Source of the DNA: Erysipelotrichia bacterium
GTDB taxonomy: Bacteria; Bacillota_I; Bacilli_A; Erysipelotrichales; Erysipelotrichaceae
Direction: 5' to 3'
NCBI GenBank assembly: GCA_018333955.1
Contig: JAGXSD010000058.1
Coordinates: 1-64,000 of the forward strand
Length of the DNA stretch: 64,000 bases
The notes under the pieces were generated by a model that saw nothing but the letters and a program-made list of their open reading frames with translations, searched no databases and was not told the DNA's origin. Below are positions 26,881 through 36,620 of the stretch, one piece after another (the first letter of the stretch is position 1; each line of letters starts with the position of its first letter). The translations under genes were made by a program, and so were the position numbers.

Positions 26881-26908
26881 AAACTAAAACCCGCTATTTA
26901 AGCGGGTT
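26881..26908 (-). terminator. Terminator of the tRNA-Trp transcript
   Basis: Stem AACCCGCT / AGCGGGTT (26888-26908), followed on the reverse strand by TTTTAGTTT. It lies 10 bases beyond the tRNA 3' end, on the prophage side of the presumed junction. Confidence 0.75.
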
Positions 26909-26918
26909 ATTTACATGT

Positions 26919-26951
26919 TGGCAGGGGTAGCAGGAGTTGAACCCGCATCAG
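26919..26951. other. Probable attachment site (attR) at the tRNA 3' end
   Basis: Everything left of the tRNA 3' end is phage or cargo; everything right of it (pyrR onward) is core chromosome. The 3' half of tRNA genes, covering T arm and acceptor, is the usual crossover core. The matching attL copy must lie left of the window, so the core cannot be measured here. Confidence 0.5.
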
Positions 26952-26992
26952 CGGTTTTGGAGACCGATATTCTACCATTGAACTATACCCCT
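26919..26992 (-). tRNA. tRNA-Trp (CCA), probable prophage attachment site
   Basis: Cloverleaf on the reverse strand: acceptor AGGGGTA / TACCCCT, anticodon loop CTCCAAA giving anticodon CCA, T arm GCGGG-TTCAACT-CCTGC, discriminator G and encoded CCA (26919-26921). The anticodon stem has one terminal mismatch. The 3' end points at the prophage, as for integrases that use tRNA genes and restore the 3' half. A CCA rather than UCA anticodon agrees with UGA being stop. Confidence 0.93.
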
Positions 26993-27113
26993 AATTGTGT
27001 GCTAAGAAATAATACCATAAGATGAATTTCATTTCAATGAATTATCAAACACATTCATGATTTTGTGATGTTTAAAAAGCAAGATTTGTTATAATGATAC
27101 AAAGAGGTTTTAT

Positions 27114-27623
27114 ATGATGAAAGAAATTATGGATCATGCGGCAATCACACGCTCAATCACACGACTATCGCATGAAATTATTGAAAGAAATAAAAATTTG
27201 GATGATGTTGTGCTTGTGGGGATTAAGACACGTGGTGTTAACCTTGCCAAAAGACTTCAAGCCATGATTCAACAATTATCAGGAATTGAATTACCCATGG
27301 GAGTATTAAACATACGGCCTTGGCGAGATGATCTTGTTGAAGAGGTTGCAATTGAACCCCTAGATGTTGATGTGAGGAATAAAAGAGTTATTCTTGTCGA
27401 TGATGTTTTATACACAGGAAGAACAATTCGAGCAGCGATGGATGGTCTTGTGTATTTTGGCCGACCAAGCCAAATCCAACTAGCTGTTCTAGTTGATCGC
27501 GGTCACAAAGAATTCCCTATCAAAGGTGACTATGTAGGTAAAAATATCCCTACATCAAAAGATGAAGAAGTGATTGTACAACTCAAAGAAGTTGATCTTC
27601 AAGAAGGAGTCTTTATTCAATGA
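27114..27623 (+). CDS. pyrR: PyrR, bifunctional pyr regulator / uracil phosphoribosyltransferase
   Basis: 169 residues, normal length. The PRPP-binding loop is [17 protein letters not shown] (about 93-109), and the PyrR segment NIRPWRDDL is present. The protein senses uridine nucleotides and controls pyr mRNA termination; some members also convert uracil to UMP. TATAAT lies at 27090-27095 and AGAGG before the start, which may be the ATG at 27114 or at 27117. No pyrimidine biosynthesis genes or PyrR-type attenuator are nearby, so its targets lie elsewhere. It is the first chromosomal gene after the prophage. Confidence 0.93.
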   Translation: MMKEIMDHAAITRSITRLSHEIIERNKNLDDVVLVGIKTRGVNLAKRLQAMIQQLSGIELPMGVLNIRPWRDDLVEEVAIEPLDVDVRNKRVILVDDVLYTGRTIRAAMDGLVYFGRPSQIQLAVLVDRGHKEFPIKGDYVGKNIPTSKDEEVIVQLKEVDLQEGVFIQ

Positions 27624-28654
27624 AACCACACATTCATGATATTTTAAAACTTGGGAAAGAAATATTAGAAATCCCAAGTCCTACAGGATACTCAGAGAAA
27701 ATAATCCCTTACCTGATTTCTAAATTAAATAACCTACCATATGAATATGAAGTGACCCCAAAAGGAAACTTACTCATTCATCTTGAAGGAAATGACACCT
27801 CAAAACATGTGGCATTGTCAGCACATACTGATACTTTAGGATTAATGGTACGATCCATTCAATCCAATGGTACACTTAAAGTCACCACATTAGGAGGTAT
27901 TATTGTTCCGACCTTAGATGGAGAATATTGTCATGTGATTACACGTGATAATAAACTAATATCAGGTACTATTCTTTATAAATCTCCATCATCTCATGTG
28001 TATAAGGATGCGAATAGTGGAGTACGTGAAGTCGACAACATGATTATTCGTCTTGATGAAGTAGTGAAATCAAAACAGGATGTGGAAGCTCTGGGAATCC
28101 AAAATGGTGACATCATTGCGATTGATCCTAAAACTCAGATTACTCCAAGTGGATTTATTAAGTCTCGCTTCTTGGATGATAAGATCTCTGTAGCTATTTT
28201 ACTTGCTTTGTTAGAATATGCTCATAAAACAAATCAAAAACCAGTATTTAATACTACATTCATTATCTCGACATATGAAGAAGTGGGACATGGTACCGCA
28301 TGGATACCTTCATCAATTACAGAAATGATTGCGGTTGATATGGGCTGTATTGGAGAAGATCTAGCTTGCACTGAATATGATGTCTCCATTTGTGCTAAGG
28401 ACTCTTCAGGTCCCTATGATCGTGACATGATAACATCACTAAAATCAATGGCGGTTAAAAAATCACTTAATCATGTCCTTGATATTTATCCAATGTATGG
28501 TTCGGATGTATCAGCTGCACTAAGAGGTGGAGCTAATATCAAGGGTGCACTAATTGGTCCAGGTGTTATGGCGTCACATGGCATGGAGCGTACTCACGGC
28601 GATGCGGTGGAAGCAACTTTTGAATTATTAAAATCTTATTTAAACCTAGGTTGA
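27620..28654 (+). CDS. M42-family aminopeptidase
   Basis: 344 residues, overlapping pyrR by four bases (ATGA). Metal-binding parts of the M42/M20 co-catalytic zinc fold are visible: LSAHTDTLG (His and Asp), [13 protein letters not shown] (Glu pair) and AVDMGC. The FrvX/PepA-type cytosolic enzymes form dodecameric shells that trim peptides from the N-terminus. Close match in length to the family. Its coupling to pyrR has no obvious functional reason. Confidence 0.9.
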   Translation: MKPHIHDILKLGKEILEIPSPTGYSEKIIPYLISKLNNLPYEYEVTPKGNLLIHLEGNDTSKHVALSAHTDTLGLMVRSIQSNGTLKVTTLGGIIVPTLDGEYCHVITRDNKLISGTILYKSPSSHVYKDANSGVREVDNMIIRLDEVVKSKQDVEALGIQNGDIIAIDPKTQITPSGFIKSRFLDDKISVAILLALLEYAHKTNQKPVFNTTFIISTYEEVGHGTAWIPSSITEMIAVDMGCIGEDLACTEYDVSICAKDSSGPYDRDMITSLKSMAVKKSLNHVLDIYPMYGSDVSAALRGGANIKGALIGPGVMASHGMERTHGDAVEATFELLKSYLNLG

Positions 28655-28675
28655 TAAACTAATTTATCAACCTTT
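28648..28675 (+). terminator. Terminator overlapping the stop of the M42 peptidase gene
   Basis: An 11-bp perfect stem AGGTTGATAAA / TTTATCAACCT with loop CTAA, followed by TTTCACATTATTTT. The stop codon lies within the stem. Confidence 0.6.
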
Positions 28676-28697
28676 CACATTATTTTCCAACACTTCA

Positions 28698-28728
28698 TGG
28701 ACAACCCATGTCAAGAATTTGGTATGAT
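28698..28728 (+). promoter_or_regulatory. Promoter of the GDPD gene, start base at its ATG
   Basis: TGGACA (28698-28703), 19 bases, extended -10 TGGTATGAT with hexamer at 28723-28728. Exactly six bases separate the hexamer from ATG 28735, so transcription should begin at or next to the start codon. Confidence 0.6.
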
Positions 28729-28734
28729 ACTCCT

Positions 28735-29508
28735 ATGATATTTTTTCTAATACTGATCGCCTTTATAGGCTTGGTGATGCCATTTCCTAAACCTAATCGT
28801 TTTAGATGGTTACGACAACATCATGCTCATCGAGGTCTTTATGATGAACTTCACCCAGAGAACACTCTAGGTGCTTTTGAGAATGCCATTTCAGAAGGTT
28901 TAGGTATCGAATGTGATGTGAGATTATCAAAAGATGATAAAGTGATCATGATGCACGATCCAACTTTAAAAAGATTGTGTAACATTGATAAACGTCTTGA
29001 TGAGTTTACATATGAAGAACTACAATCCTTAAAAATAGCAAACACAGAGTATTCATTTATAGACTTAGAAACATTCCTGCAATGTGTGGATGGACAAGTT
29101 CCTATCATGATAGAAATTAAACCTACTTCACAGGCACAAAAGATTGTTGATATGGTTTATCACCAGTTGGAATCATATGTTGGAAATGTAAGTGTCATTT
29201 CTTTTGACCCACGTATTGTAGCGATGTGCAAACGTAAGAAAGAAAACGATCGACCTGTAGGACAGATTATTGAAGTACATTTTAAAAATCAAACACTTTC
29301 AATTTGGCAACGCTTTGCTTTAACATTCAATATTTATCAACGATATTCAAAGGCTGATTTTGTTTCTGTGAATGTTGATTTGTTTCCATTTTATCAATGG
29401 ATGACTTGGTTTGGAGTGTGTGTTGGGGTATGGGCTATTCGGAGTAAGAAAATGTTAAGTCAATGTCGTTCAAACAATATTGCGATACTAGAAAAAGAGG
29501 CTTTATGA
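28735..29508 (+). CDS. Glycerophosphodiester phosphodiesterase, membrane-anchored
   Basis: 257 residues from ATG 28735; an ATG at 28708 lies upstream of the probable transcription start and has no ribosome site. One membrane segment (about 2-16, IFFLILIAFIGLVMPF) precedes the GDPD domain: AHRGLYDELHPENT holds the catalytic HR and E-N, then ECDVRLSKDD and MMHDPTL with the second catalytic His. The enzyme splits glycerophosphodiesters from phospholipid or teichoic acid turnover into glycerol-3-phosphate and alcohol. No Shine-Dalgarno precedes the ATG, and a leaderless mRNA is likely. The stop overlaps the MATE gene (ATGA). Confidence 0.9.
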   Translation: MIFFLILIAFIGLVMPFPKPNRFRWLRQHHAHRGLYDELHPENTLGAFENAISEGLGIECDVRLSKDDKVIMMHDPTLKRLCNIDKRLDEFTYEELQSLKIANTEYSFIDLETFLQCVDGQVPIMIEIKPTSQAQKIVDMVYHQLESYVGNVSVISFDPRIVAMCKRKKENDRPVGQIIEVHFKNQTLSIWQRFALTFNIYQRYSKADFVSVNVDLFPFYQWMTWFGVCVGVWAIRSKKMLSQCRSNNIAILEKEAL

Positions 29509-30890
29509 TGGGCTGGTTGCTGAATTTAATAGGATATAAGATTGATATCAAAGATCCAACTCCTGCAAGTATGATAAAGAAAACAATAAAGATTGCTTGG
29601 CCAAGTGCTACTGAAGCCTTTTTGATCAGTATCATTGGTGCAGTTGATATGATGATGGTGGGCCGCTTAGGTGAATCTGCCATTGCGGCTGTTGGAATCA
29701 CTAATCAACCAAAATTTATCTTGTTGTCGATGCTATTTGCGCTTAATGTTGGGACGACCGTTGTTATCTCTCGACGTAGAGGAGAGAAAAACTATCAAGC
29801 ACTCAAGGATGTCATGCGACATTCTTTAATCATGTCTTTTGTGATTAGTTTAGCTTTTTCTTTAATTGGAATCATTTTTGCAAAAGAGTTATTACTCATT
29901 GCGGGTGCAAGTAGTGATTATCTTGCAACATCGATCAACTACTTACGTGTGATTATGATTGGTAATTTCTTCTTAGGAATGTCAATGAATATTAATGCAG
30001 CACAACGTGGTGTTGGAAATACGTTCATTGCTATGAAAACCAATCTTACAGCGAATATCGTGAACGTCATTTTAAACTTTCTACTCATTAATGGTATCTG
30101 GATATTTCCGCGTCTTGAAGTATTAGGTGCTGGGATTGCGACAACCATTGGTAACTTTGTGATGTTTGTGATTGCATTTCGCTCGATTTTAGATAAGGAA
30201 TCATTATTATACCAATCATTTAAAGATTCATTTGAATACTCAAAGGACATTGTGAGTTCATTTGTAAAGCTAGGTAAACCAGCTTTAACTGAGCAAATTT
30301 TTATTCGTATAGGATTTCTTTTATACGCAAGAGCTGTTGCGGATTTAGGAACAACAGCCTTCGCAACCCATCAGTTAGTTATGAATGTCATGGTTATCTC
30401 ATTTGCGATTGGGGATGGTTTATCAACTGCAAACTCAGCTTTAATTGGACAATCCTTAGGATCAAAACGTCCAGATGTCGCGATGGGATATGGGAAGATC
30501 ACACAAAGAATAGGACTTACTTTAGCTATTATTTTTAGTTCATTACTCGCATTGAATCGAAGAAGTGTTTTATCTCTTTTTACCAGTGATCAAAACATCA
30601 TAGAACTTGGTGGACCTCTCATCATTATCCTAGCCGTCATCATTCTATTTCAGATTGTACAGGTTATTGTTGTTGGAGCATTAAGAGGTGCGGGAGATGT
30701 GAAGTTTGTAGCGACATTATCACTGATTAGTGTCTCGATTGTGCGACCAGGATTAACGTATCTTTTTGCTTATGGATTAGGCTTTGGGCTAACTGGAGCT
30801 TGGATGTCCGTCTTAGTTGATCAGATGATGAGGTTCGCGATATCACAACATCGATTCAATGGAGCAACATGGACTAAAATCAAAGTCTAG
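29505..30890 (+). CDS. MATE-family efflux transporter
   Basis: 461 residues from ATG 29505 (AAAGAGG upstream); a longer reading from 29463 lies inside the GDPD gene. About twelve membrane helices, with the repeated MATE halves: PSATEAFLISIIGAVDMMMVG in the first and PALTEQIFIRIGFLLYARAV in the second. MATE proteins export cationic drugs or metabolites using Na+ or H+ gradients. Substrate unknown. It is translationally coupled to the GDPD gene. Confidence 0.9.
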   Translation: MMGWLLNLIGYKIDIKDPTPASMIKKTIKIAWPSATEAFLISIIGAVDMMMVGRLGESAIAAVGITNQPKFILLSMLFALNVGTTVVISRRRGEKNYQALKDVMRHSLIMSFVISLAFSLIGIIFAKELLLIAGASSDYLATSINYLRVIMIGNFFLGMSMNINAAQRGVGNTFIAMKTNLTANIVNVILNFLLINGIWIFPRLEVLGAGIATTIGNFVMFVIAFRSILDKESLLYQSFKDSFEYSKDIVSSFVKLGKPALTEQIFIRIGFLLYARAVADLGTTAFATHQLVMNVMVISFAIGDGLSTANSALIGQSLGSKRPDVAMGYGKITQRIGLTLAIIFSSLLALNRRSVLSLFTSDQNIIELGGPLIIILAVIILFQIVQVIVVGALRGAGDVKFVATLSLISVSIVRPGLTYLFAYGLGFGLTGAWMSVLVDQMMRFAISQHRFNGATWTKIKV

Positions 30891-30960
30891 ATATCATATT
30901 TATTTCACTAATCATTTCACAAACAAGCAATTTCACATGGTCTTTTGAGCCTTAAAGGTG

Positions 30961-30966
30961 TATAAT
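30961..30966 (+). promoter_or_regulatory. -10 box of the PFOR promoter
   Basis: TATAAT 33 bases before the PFOR start, preceded by GGTG. No close -35 is seen. GAGGAGGAAC is the ribosome site of the gene. Confidence 0.5.
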
Positions 30967-30998
30967 TGACATGTTAAGAAGGTATCGAGGAGGAACAA

Positions 30999-33900
30999 AT
31001 GCCGAAACAATTTATGACTATGGATGGGAATACCGCTACCTCTCATGTGGCGTATGCGTTCACAGAAGTCGCAGGTATATATCCAATTACTCCATCATCC
31101 ACGATGGCTGAACTTGTTGATGCGTGGGCATCACAAGGACGTAGAAATATTTTCAACTCAGTGGTGAAAGTAGTTGAAATGCAATCAGAAGCAGGAGCTG
31201 CAGGGGTTGTGCATGGTGCTCTACAAGGTGGAGCATTAGCTGCAACATTTACAGCATCTCAAGGATTATTACTCATGATTCCTAACATGTACAAATGGGT
31301 AGGAGAATTATTACCAGGGGTTATTCACGTATCAGCTCGTTCACTTGCTACACGTGCTTTGTCAATCTTTGGTGATCATCAAGACGTGTATGCTGTTCGT
31401 CAAACTGGCTTTACAATGATTGCTTCACATTCAGTACAAGAAGCGATGGACCTTGCAGGGGTTGCTCACTTAACTGCGATTCAAGCATCAGCACCAGTAT
31501 TACATTTCTTTGATGGTTTTAGAACCTCACACGAAATTCAAAAAATTGAAGTCTTAGATTATGAAGATTTAGCAAAACTTGTTGATCAAGATGCTTTAGC
31601 TCGTTTTAGAGCACGTGCTTTAAACCCACATACAAACCCAGTAACTCGTGGGGGAGCTGAGAATGATGATATCTACTTCCAAGGTCGTGAAGCTCAAAAC
31701 ACTCATTACGAAAAGATTAGTGATGTAGTCATTCATTACATGAACGAAATTAGTAAACTTACAGGTCGCAATTATGCTCCATTTACTTATTATGGTGCAA
31801 AAAATGCAACACGTGTAATTATCGCTATGGGTTCAGTCACTGAAGCTACTGCGGAAGTTATTGATGAACTTAATGCTCGTGGTGAAAAAGTTGGTTTAGT
31901 GAAAGTTCACTTATTCCGTCCTTTCCGTGCTGATTTACTTAAATCAGTTTTACCTGCTTCAGTTGAAAAAATTGCAGTCTTAGATCGTACAAAAGAAGTA
32001 GGTTCACATGGGCCTTTATATCTTGATGTCCATGAAGCACTTCATGGATTTGGAAACATCAAAACAATCATTGGTGGACGTTATGGATTATCTTCAAAAG
32101 ATACTCAACCTGGCGATATCAAAGGTGTTTATGATCATTTACTTGTTGAGAAACCAATTAATGGCTTTACTATCTCCATTGTGGATGATGTTACTTTCTT
32201 ATCCATCCCTAGTGATGATTCATTCAAAGTTAAAAATGATTACACATCATGTTTATTCTATGGATTAGGTTCTGATGGAACGGTTTCTGCTAACAAAAAC
32301 TCCATTAAAATTATCGGTGATCATACTGATTTATATTCACAAGCTTACTTTGCGTACGATAGTAAAAAAGCTGGTGGAGCAACTCGCTCATTCTTACGTT
32401 TTGGTAAATCTCCAATTCGTAGTACATACTATGTGAAAGATGCTGATTTTATTTCATGTTCACTTGATTCATATCTTTTCCGTTATGATATGCTTCGTAA
32501 TTTAAAAGAAGGTGGAACATTCTTGTTGTCAACTTCAACACCTGCAGCTGATATTGATCGCTTATTACCAAATCGTGTTAAGAAACAATTAGCACAGAAA
32601 AAAGCAAAAATGTATGTCATTGATGCGAATGCAATTGCGGAATCTATTGGCATGGGACGACGCACTAATACAATTCTTCAATCTTCATTCTTTGCTCTCA
32701 ATGAATCTATTATTCCTTATGAAGATGCATTAACTTATATGAAGGATGCAGCTGAAAAATCATATGGCAAAAAAGGTGATGAAGTTGTTGAATTAAACTT
32801 CAAAGCAATCGATATGGGTAAAGAAGGATTAATCGAAGTAAGTATTGATCCTGAATGGGCAAATATCGTATTAGGTAATACTCGTAAAACTACAGGTGAT
32901 GAATACTTTGATGAACACGTTGCAATGATTAATGGACTTGAAGGCTATGATCTTCCTGTTTCAGCATTCACAACTGATCGTCTCATTGATGGTTCAATGC
33001 GCAACAATATTACATTTAAAGAAAAACGTACCATAGCAACTCAAGTTCCTAAATGGATTCCTGAAAACTGTATTCAATGTGGGTTCTGTTCATTTGTATG
33101 TCCTCACGGTACAATTCGTACATTCTTACTTGATGAGAATGAAGTGAAGAATGCTCCAATGGAATTTGCAACATTACAACCTAATGGTAAAGGGGTTGAT
33201 CATTTACGTTATCGCGTTATGGTTTCTCCTGATAACTGCGTCGGTTGTTCACTTTGTGTGGTAGAGTGTCCAGGTAAAGGTGGCCAGAAAGCATTAGTGA
33301 TGACTGATGTGAATGAACAACTTCATGAAGCGCCATTAGCTGATTACATCTACAAACATACTACTTATAAATCTGAATACTTCCCAACTGATTCGATTAA
33401 GGGAACTCAATTCTTAATGCCTTACTTTGAAGTTTCAGGAGCATGTGCTGGTTGTGGAGAAACTCCATACTACAAACTTGTAACTCAACTTTTCGGTAGT
33501 GACATGATGATTTCTAATGCTACAGGTTGTACATCCATTTATTGTGGATCTACTCCATCAACTCCATTTGTGACTGACGCTTCTGGAAAAGGACCAGCAT
33601 GGGCTAACTCCTTATTTGAAGACAACGCTGAGTTTGGATTTGGTATGAAAGTTGCTCAAGAGTTTAAAGCTCGTCAACTTGTTGAACGTTTAACTGAGGC
33701 ACAATCTTCATTTGAACCTGAATTACAAGGTGTTGTTGCTGAATACTTAGCAGCAAAAGGCAACAGAAATGTTGAAAAAGAAATTGCACCTCGCTTAGTT
33801 GAATTATTAAAAGCATCTAAATCTGAATTAGCAACTTCTCTTCTTGAGATGGAAAGAGACTTTATCTCCAAATCTGTATGGATTATTGGTGGTGATGGAT

Positions 33901-34508
33901 GGGCTTATGATATCGGATTTGGTGGTTTAGACCATGTTATTGCCAATAACTTGAATGTTAACATCCTTATCCTTGATACTGAAGTATATTCAAACACTGG
34001 TGGACAATCCTCTAAAGCTTCTCAAGCGGCATCCATTGCGAAGTTTGCAGCAGGTGGTAAACCTACAGGTAAGAAGGACTTAGGTCTTATGGCGATGATG
34101 TATGGCCACGTGTACGTAGCATCCATTGCAATGGGAGCTAACCGTGTACAAACCATTAAGGCATTAAAAGAAGCTGAAGCATATCAAGGACCATCTGTGG
34201 TTATTGCTTACTCTCCATGTATTGAACATGGTATTAAAGGTGGATTATCCAATCATCAAATTACCCAAAAACTTGCGGTAGAATGTGGATATTGGACTTT
34301 ATATCGTTTCAATCCAGATGCAGAGAAACCTCTCACAGTGGATTACACAAAACCTGATTTCAGTAAATTCCGTGACTTTGTTATGACTGAGACTCGTTTC
34401 AATCAACTCCCTAATGCGAATCCATTTGAGGCAGAAGCTTTACTTGAAAAAGCAGCTTCAGATGCTGAGAAACGTTTCGGACGTCTCATGAAATTAGCAA
34501 GAGACTAA
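30999..34508 (+). CDS. nifJ: Pyruvate:ferredoxin (flavodoxin) oxidoreductase
   Basis: 1169 residues, the full one-chain enzyme. N-terminal pyrimidine-binding domain (VAYAFTEVAGIYPITPSS), middle domains, then two 4Fe-4S motifs, CIQCGFCSFVCPHG (about 690-703) and CVGCSLCVVECPGKGG (about 748-763), and the thiamine diphosphate domain with GDGWAYDIGFGG and SNTGGQSSKAS. It decarboxylates pyruvate to acetyl-CoA and reduces ferredoxin, so the host can ferment anaerobically. Codon choice (GTT, CGT, ACA, GGT) is more biased than in its neighbours, suggesting high expression. Strong ribosome site, own terminator. Confidence 0.97.
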   Translation: MPKQFMTMDGNTATSHVAYAFTEVAGIYPITPSSTMAELVDAWASQGRRNIFNSVVKVVEMQSEAGAAGVVHGALQGGALAATFTASQGLLLMIPNMYKWVGELLPGVIHVSARSLATRALSIFGDHQDVYAVRQTGFTMIASHSVQEAMDLAGVAHLTAIQASAPVLHFFDGFRTSHEIQKIEVLDYEDLAKLVDQDALARFRARALNPHTNPVTRGGAENDDIYFQGREAQNTHYEKISDVVIHYMNEISKLTGRNYAPFTYYGAKNATRVIIAMGSVTEATAEVIDELNARGEKVGLVKVHLFRPFRADLLKSVLPASVEKIAVLDRTKEVGSHGPLYLDVHEALHGFGNIKTIIGGRYGLSSKDTQPGDIKGVYDHLLVEKPINGFTISIVDDVTFLSIPSDDSFKVKNDYTSCLFYGLGSDGTVSANKNSIKIIGDHTDLYSQAYFAYDSKKAGGATRSFLRFGKSPIRSTYYVKDADFISCSLDSYLFRYDMLRNLKEGGTFLLSTSTPAADIDRLLPNRVKKQLAQKKAKMYVIDANAIAESIGMGRRTNTILQSSFFALNESIIPYEDALTYMKDAAEKSYGKKGDEVVELNFKAIDMGKEGLIEVSIDPEWANIVLGNTRKTTGDEYFDEHVAMINGLEGYDLPVSAFTTDRLIDGSMRNNITFKEKRTIATQVPKWIPENCIQCGFCSFVCPHGTIRTFLLDENEVKNAPMEFATLQPNGKGVDHLRYRVMVSPDNCVGCSLCVVECPGKGGQKALVMTDVNEQLHEAPLADYIYKHTTYKSEYFPTDSIKGTQFLMPYFEVSGACAGCGETPYYKLVTQLFGSDMMISNATGCTSIYCGSTPSTPFVTDASGKGPAWANSLFEDNAEFGFGMKVAQEFKARQLVERLTEAQSSFEPELQGVVAEYLAAKGNRNVEKEIAPRLVELLKASKSELATSLLEMERDFISKSVWIIGGDGWAYDIGFGGLDHVIANNLNVNILILDTEVYSNTGGQSSKASQAASIAKFAAGGKPTGKKDLGLMAMMYGHVYVASIAMGANRVQTIKALKEAEAYQGPSVVIAYSPCIEHGIKGGLSNHQITQKLAVECGYWTLYRFNPDAEKPLTVDYTKPDFSKFRDFVMTETRFNQLPNANPFEAEALLEKAASDAEKRFGRLMKLARD

Positions 34509-34519
34509 AAAGAAGATTA

Positions 34520-34549
34520 AATCAGGGTGATTGAACACCCTGATTTTTT
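34520..34549 (+). terminator. Terminator after PFOR
   Basis: Stem AATCAGGGTG / CACCCTGATT followed by TTTTT. The glycosyltransferase ribosome site follows immediately, so some read-through could feed that gene. Confidence 0.9.
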
Positions 34550-34565
34550 AAAAGGAAGGTCAATC

Positions 34566-35561
34566 ATGAAAGTATTATTATACTTTGAAGGAGAGAATTT
34601 AATCTCAAAATCTGGGATTGGACGTGCTTTAAAACATCAAAAACGTGCTCTAGAGCTTGTAGGTGTTGATTATACGACAGATGTCATGGATGATTATGAT
34701 ATCCTTCATATCAATACCGTTGGAATTACAAGTCCTCTTGTAGTAGCACAAGCTCACGCTTTAGGGAAAAAGGTGGTTTATCATGCCCATAGCACTGAAG
34801 AGGATTTTAGAAATTCGTTTATTTTATCGAATCAAATAGCACCATTAGTTAAGCAACATCTTATAAACATGTATCAAATGGCGGATGTGATTATCACACC
34901 AACTCCTTACTCAAAATCCTTACTAGAGAACTATGGCATCATCAAACCTATTTATGCTGTCTCCAATGGGATTGATTTATCACGATATTCAAAAGATGCT
35001 GAAAAAGAGAAAACTTTTAGAAGTTATTTCCATCTTGCACCTGAGGATAAAGTGGTGGTCAGTGCAGGACTTTATCTAAAACGTAAAGGCATTATTGATT
35101 TTATGGAAGTTGCACGAATGATGCCAGAAGTAACTTTTATATGGTTCGGTTCGACTCCACGAATTGCATTAAGTCAAGAAGTAAAACGTGCCATTGATCA
35201 TCATCCTGTCAACGTGAGATTACCGGGATATCTCAAAGGTCCAGGATTTGAAGGAGCATTTTCAGGAGCTGATGCGTTTTTCTTCCCTTCACTTGAAGAA
35301 ACCGAAGGGATTGTAGTGCTTGAAGCGTTAGCATCGAAACAAAAGATTGTCGTTAGAGATATTGGAGTTTACCAAGGTTGGTTAAATCATGGTCAGAACT
35401 GCCTTATGGGATCAACCAATCACGAGTTTGTGAATCATCTCAAAGCGACACTCGATGGGAAATATCCTAATGAACTTATCGAACAAGCTTATCAGACAGC
35501 TAGTGATCGTAGCCTTGATAAAGTGGGGCAACAACTAAAAGCGATTTACGAATCTTTATGA
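34566..35561 (+). CDS. Glycosyltransferase, CpoA/LafB-like (glycolipid synthesis)
   Basis: 331 residues from ATG 34566 (AAAGGAAGG upstream); an extension from 34527 would run through the PFOR terminator. GT-B fold of family 4: the N-terminal SGIGRALKHQKRALELVG is the hallmark of CpoA-type enzymes, and the C-terminal donor site has FPSLEETEGIVVLEALA with the E-x7-E pattern. CpoA/LafB adds the second sugar to glucosyl-diacylglycerol, giving the anchor lipid of lipoteichoic acid. The LafA-like partner is two genes downstream, which supports this; the sugar and linkage are inferred. Confidence 0.8.
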   Translation: MKVLLYFEGENLISKSGIGRALKHQKRALELVGVDYTTDVMDDYDILHINTVGITSPLVVAQAHALGKKVVYHAHSTEEDFRNSFILSNQIAPLVKQHLINMYQMADVIITPTPYSKSLLENYGIIKPIYAVSNGIDLSRYSKDAEKEKTFRSYFHLAPEDKVVVSAGLYLKRKGIIDFMEVARMMPEVTFIWFGSTPRIALSQEVKRAIDHHPVNVRLPGYLKGPGFEGAFSGADAFFFPSLEETEGIVVLEALASKQKIVVRDIGVYQGWLNHGQNCLMGSTNHEFVNHLKATLDGKYPNELIEQAYQTASDRSLDKVGQQLKAIYESL

Positions 35562-35570
35562 ACATCTTAA

Positions 35571-35598
35571 TTGACTTATTTGTATGATTTGATATAAT
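35571..35598 (+). promoter_or_regulatory. Promoter of the YbhN-like gene, leaderless layout
   Basis: TTGACT (35571-35576), 16 bases, extended -10 TGATATAAT with hexamer 35593-35598, then exactly six bases to ATG 35605. A near-consensus promoter that should place the first RNA base at the start codon. Confidence 0.75.
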
Positions 35599-35604
35599 AC
35601 AATC

Positions 35605-36618
35605 ATGAAAACAAACAAGTCGATGCTTTTGAACTTTATGATTATAATTTCAGTCATTGGATTGATGATTTTCATCATGGCCGATGACTTTTCTTCTATT
35701 ACACAAATTTTGAGTAGTATACGCTTAAGTTATGTCGTCTTAATTGTTTTACTTACTATTTTTTATCATGTTTTAGTCGGGGTATCACTTACAAGACTAG
35801 CTCGTGTCTCAAATCCTAAATATACTTATTTAAAAGGTATTCATAACGCATTCATAGCAGCTTTTTTTCATGGTATAACACCTGGATCAAGTGGCGGTCA
35901 AGTTGCGCAAGCAATCATTTTTAATAAACAAGGTGTAAATTCTGGAGCTGCAGCAAGTATACTTTGGATTGAATTTATCATTCATCAAGCAGCCTTAGTG
36001 ATTGTAGGATTTGTTTTTCTCTTTACAAAAGTAGGAATTTTAAGAATGCTTAATCCAACCATTCAACTCCTCGTATTTTTAGGATTCATTATGAATATGA
36101 TTGTGCTATTATTCTTATTCTTAATTGTTCAATCACCACGATTTAACAAGTGGTTTCTTATTAAGGGACTCCATATACTTAAAAGCATTCGTGTAATTAA
36201 ATCTATTGAGAAAAATCAACAAAAAGTTATAGAATTTGTTCATCAATTTGAACAAGCACAAACCATGTTAATGAACAATCTTGATGAAGTAGCACGAGTC
36301 ACAATCATGTCTATATGTAAGATAACATTATTCTATTTTATCCCTTATCTTGTGTTGCGATCATTTGGAGTCCAACTCATTAGAGTTAATTTCTTAGATA
36401 TTATGGCTTTGTCTGCATTTTTGGGTATGTTGAAGGTATTTGCACCACTTCCAGGGGGAGCTGGTGGAACAGAAGTGCTATTCATTATCTTATTTTCAAT
36501 CTTTACGAATCAAATCGTAGCAACTTCTACCATGATAGTGTGGCGTTTTGTCTCGTTTTATATGATAATGTTAATAGGCTTTTTATTCTACATGACATAC
36601 AAACTTAAAATGAGGTAA
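35605..36618 (+). CDS. YbhN/AglD-like flippase-type membrane protein
   Basis: 337 residues with about eight membrane helices. The late FAPLPGGAGGTEVLF matches the PPxPGGxGGxE signature of the lysylphosphatidylglycerol synthetase membrane domain / UPF0104 family; GITPGSSGGQVAQA is the family's first conserved block. Relatives move or modify lipids in the membrane, as in MprF. Placed between two glycolipid glycosyltransferases, it may translocate glycolipids, an inference. It has no Shine-Dalgarno site and a strong promoter six bases before ATG. The next gene follows after two bases. Confidence 0.85.
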   Translation: MKTNKSMLLNFMIIISVIGLMIFIMADDFSSITQILSSIRLSYVVLIVLLTIFYHVLVGVSLTRLARVSNPKYTYLKGIHNAFIAAFFHGITPGSSGGQVAQAIIFNKQGVNSGAAASILWIEFIIHQAALVIVGFVFLFTKVGILRMLNPTIQLLVFLGFIMNMIVLLFLFLIVQSPRFNKWFLIKGLHILKSIRVIKSIEKNQQKVIEFVHQFEQAQTMLMNNLDEVARVTIMSICKITLFYFIPYLVLRSFGVQLIRVNFLDIMALSAFLGMLKVFAPLPGGAGGTEVLFIILFSIFTNQIVATSTMIVWRFVSFYMIMLIGFLFYMTYKLKMR

Positions 36619-36620
36619 CT

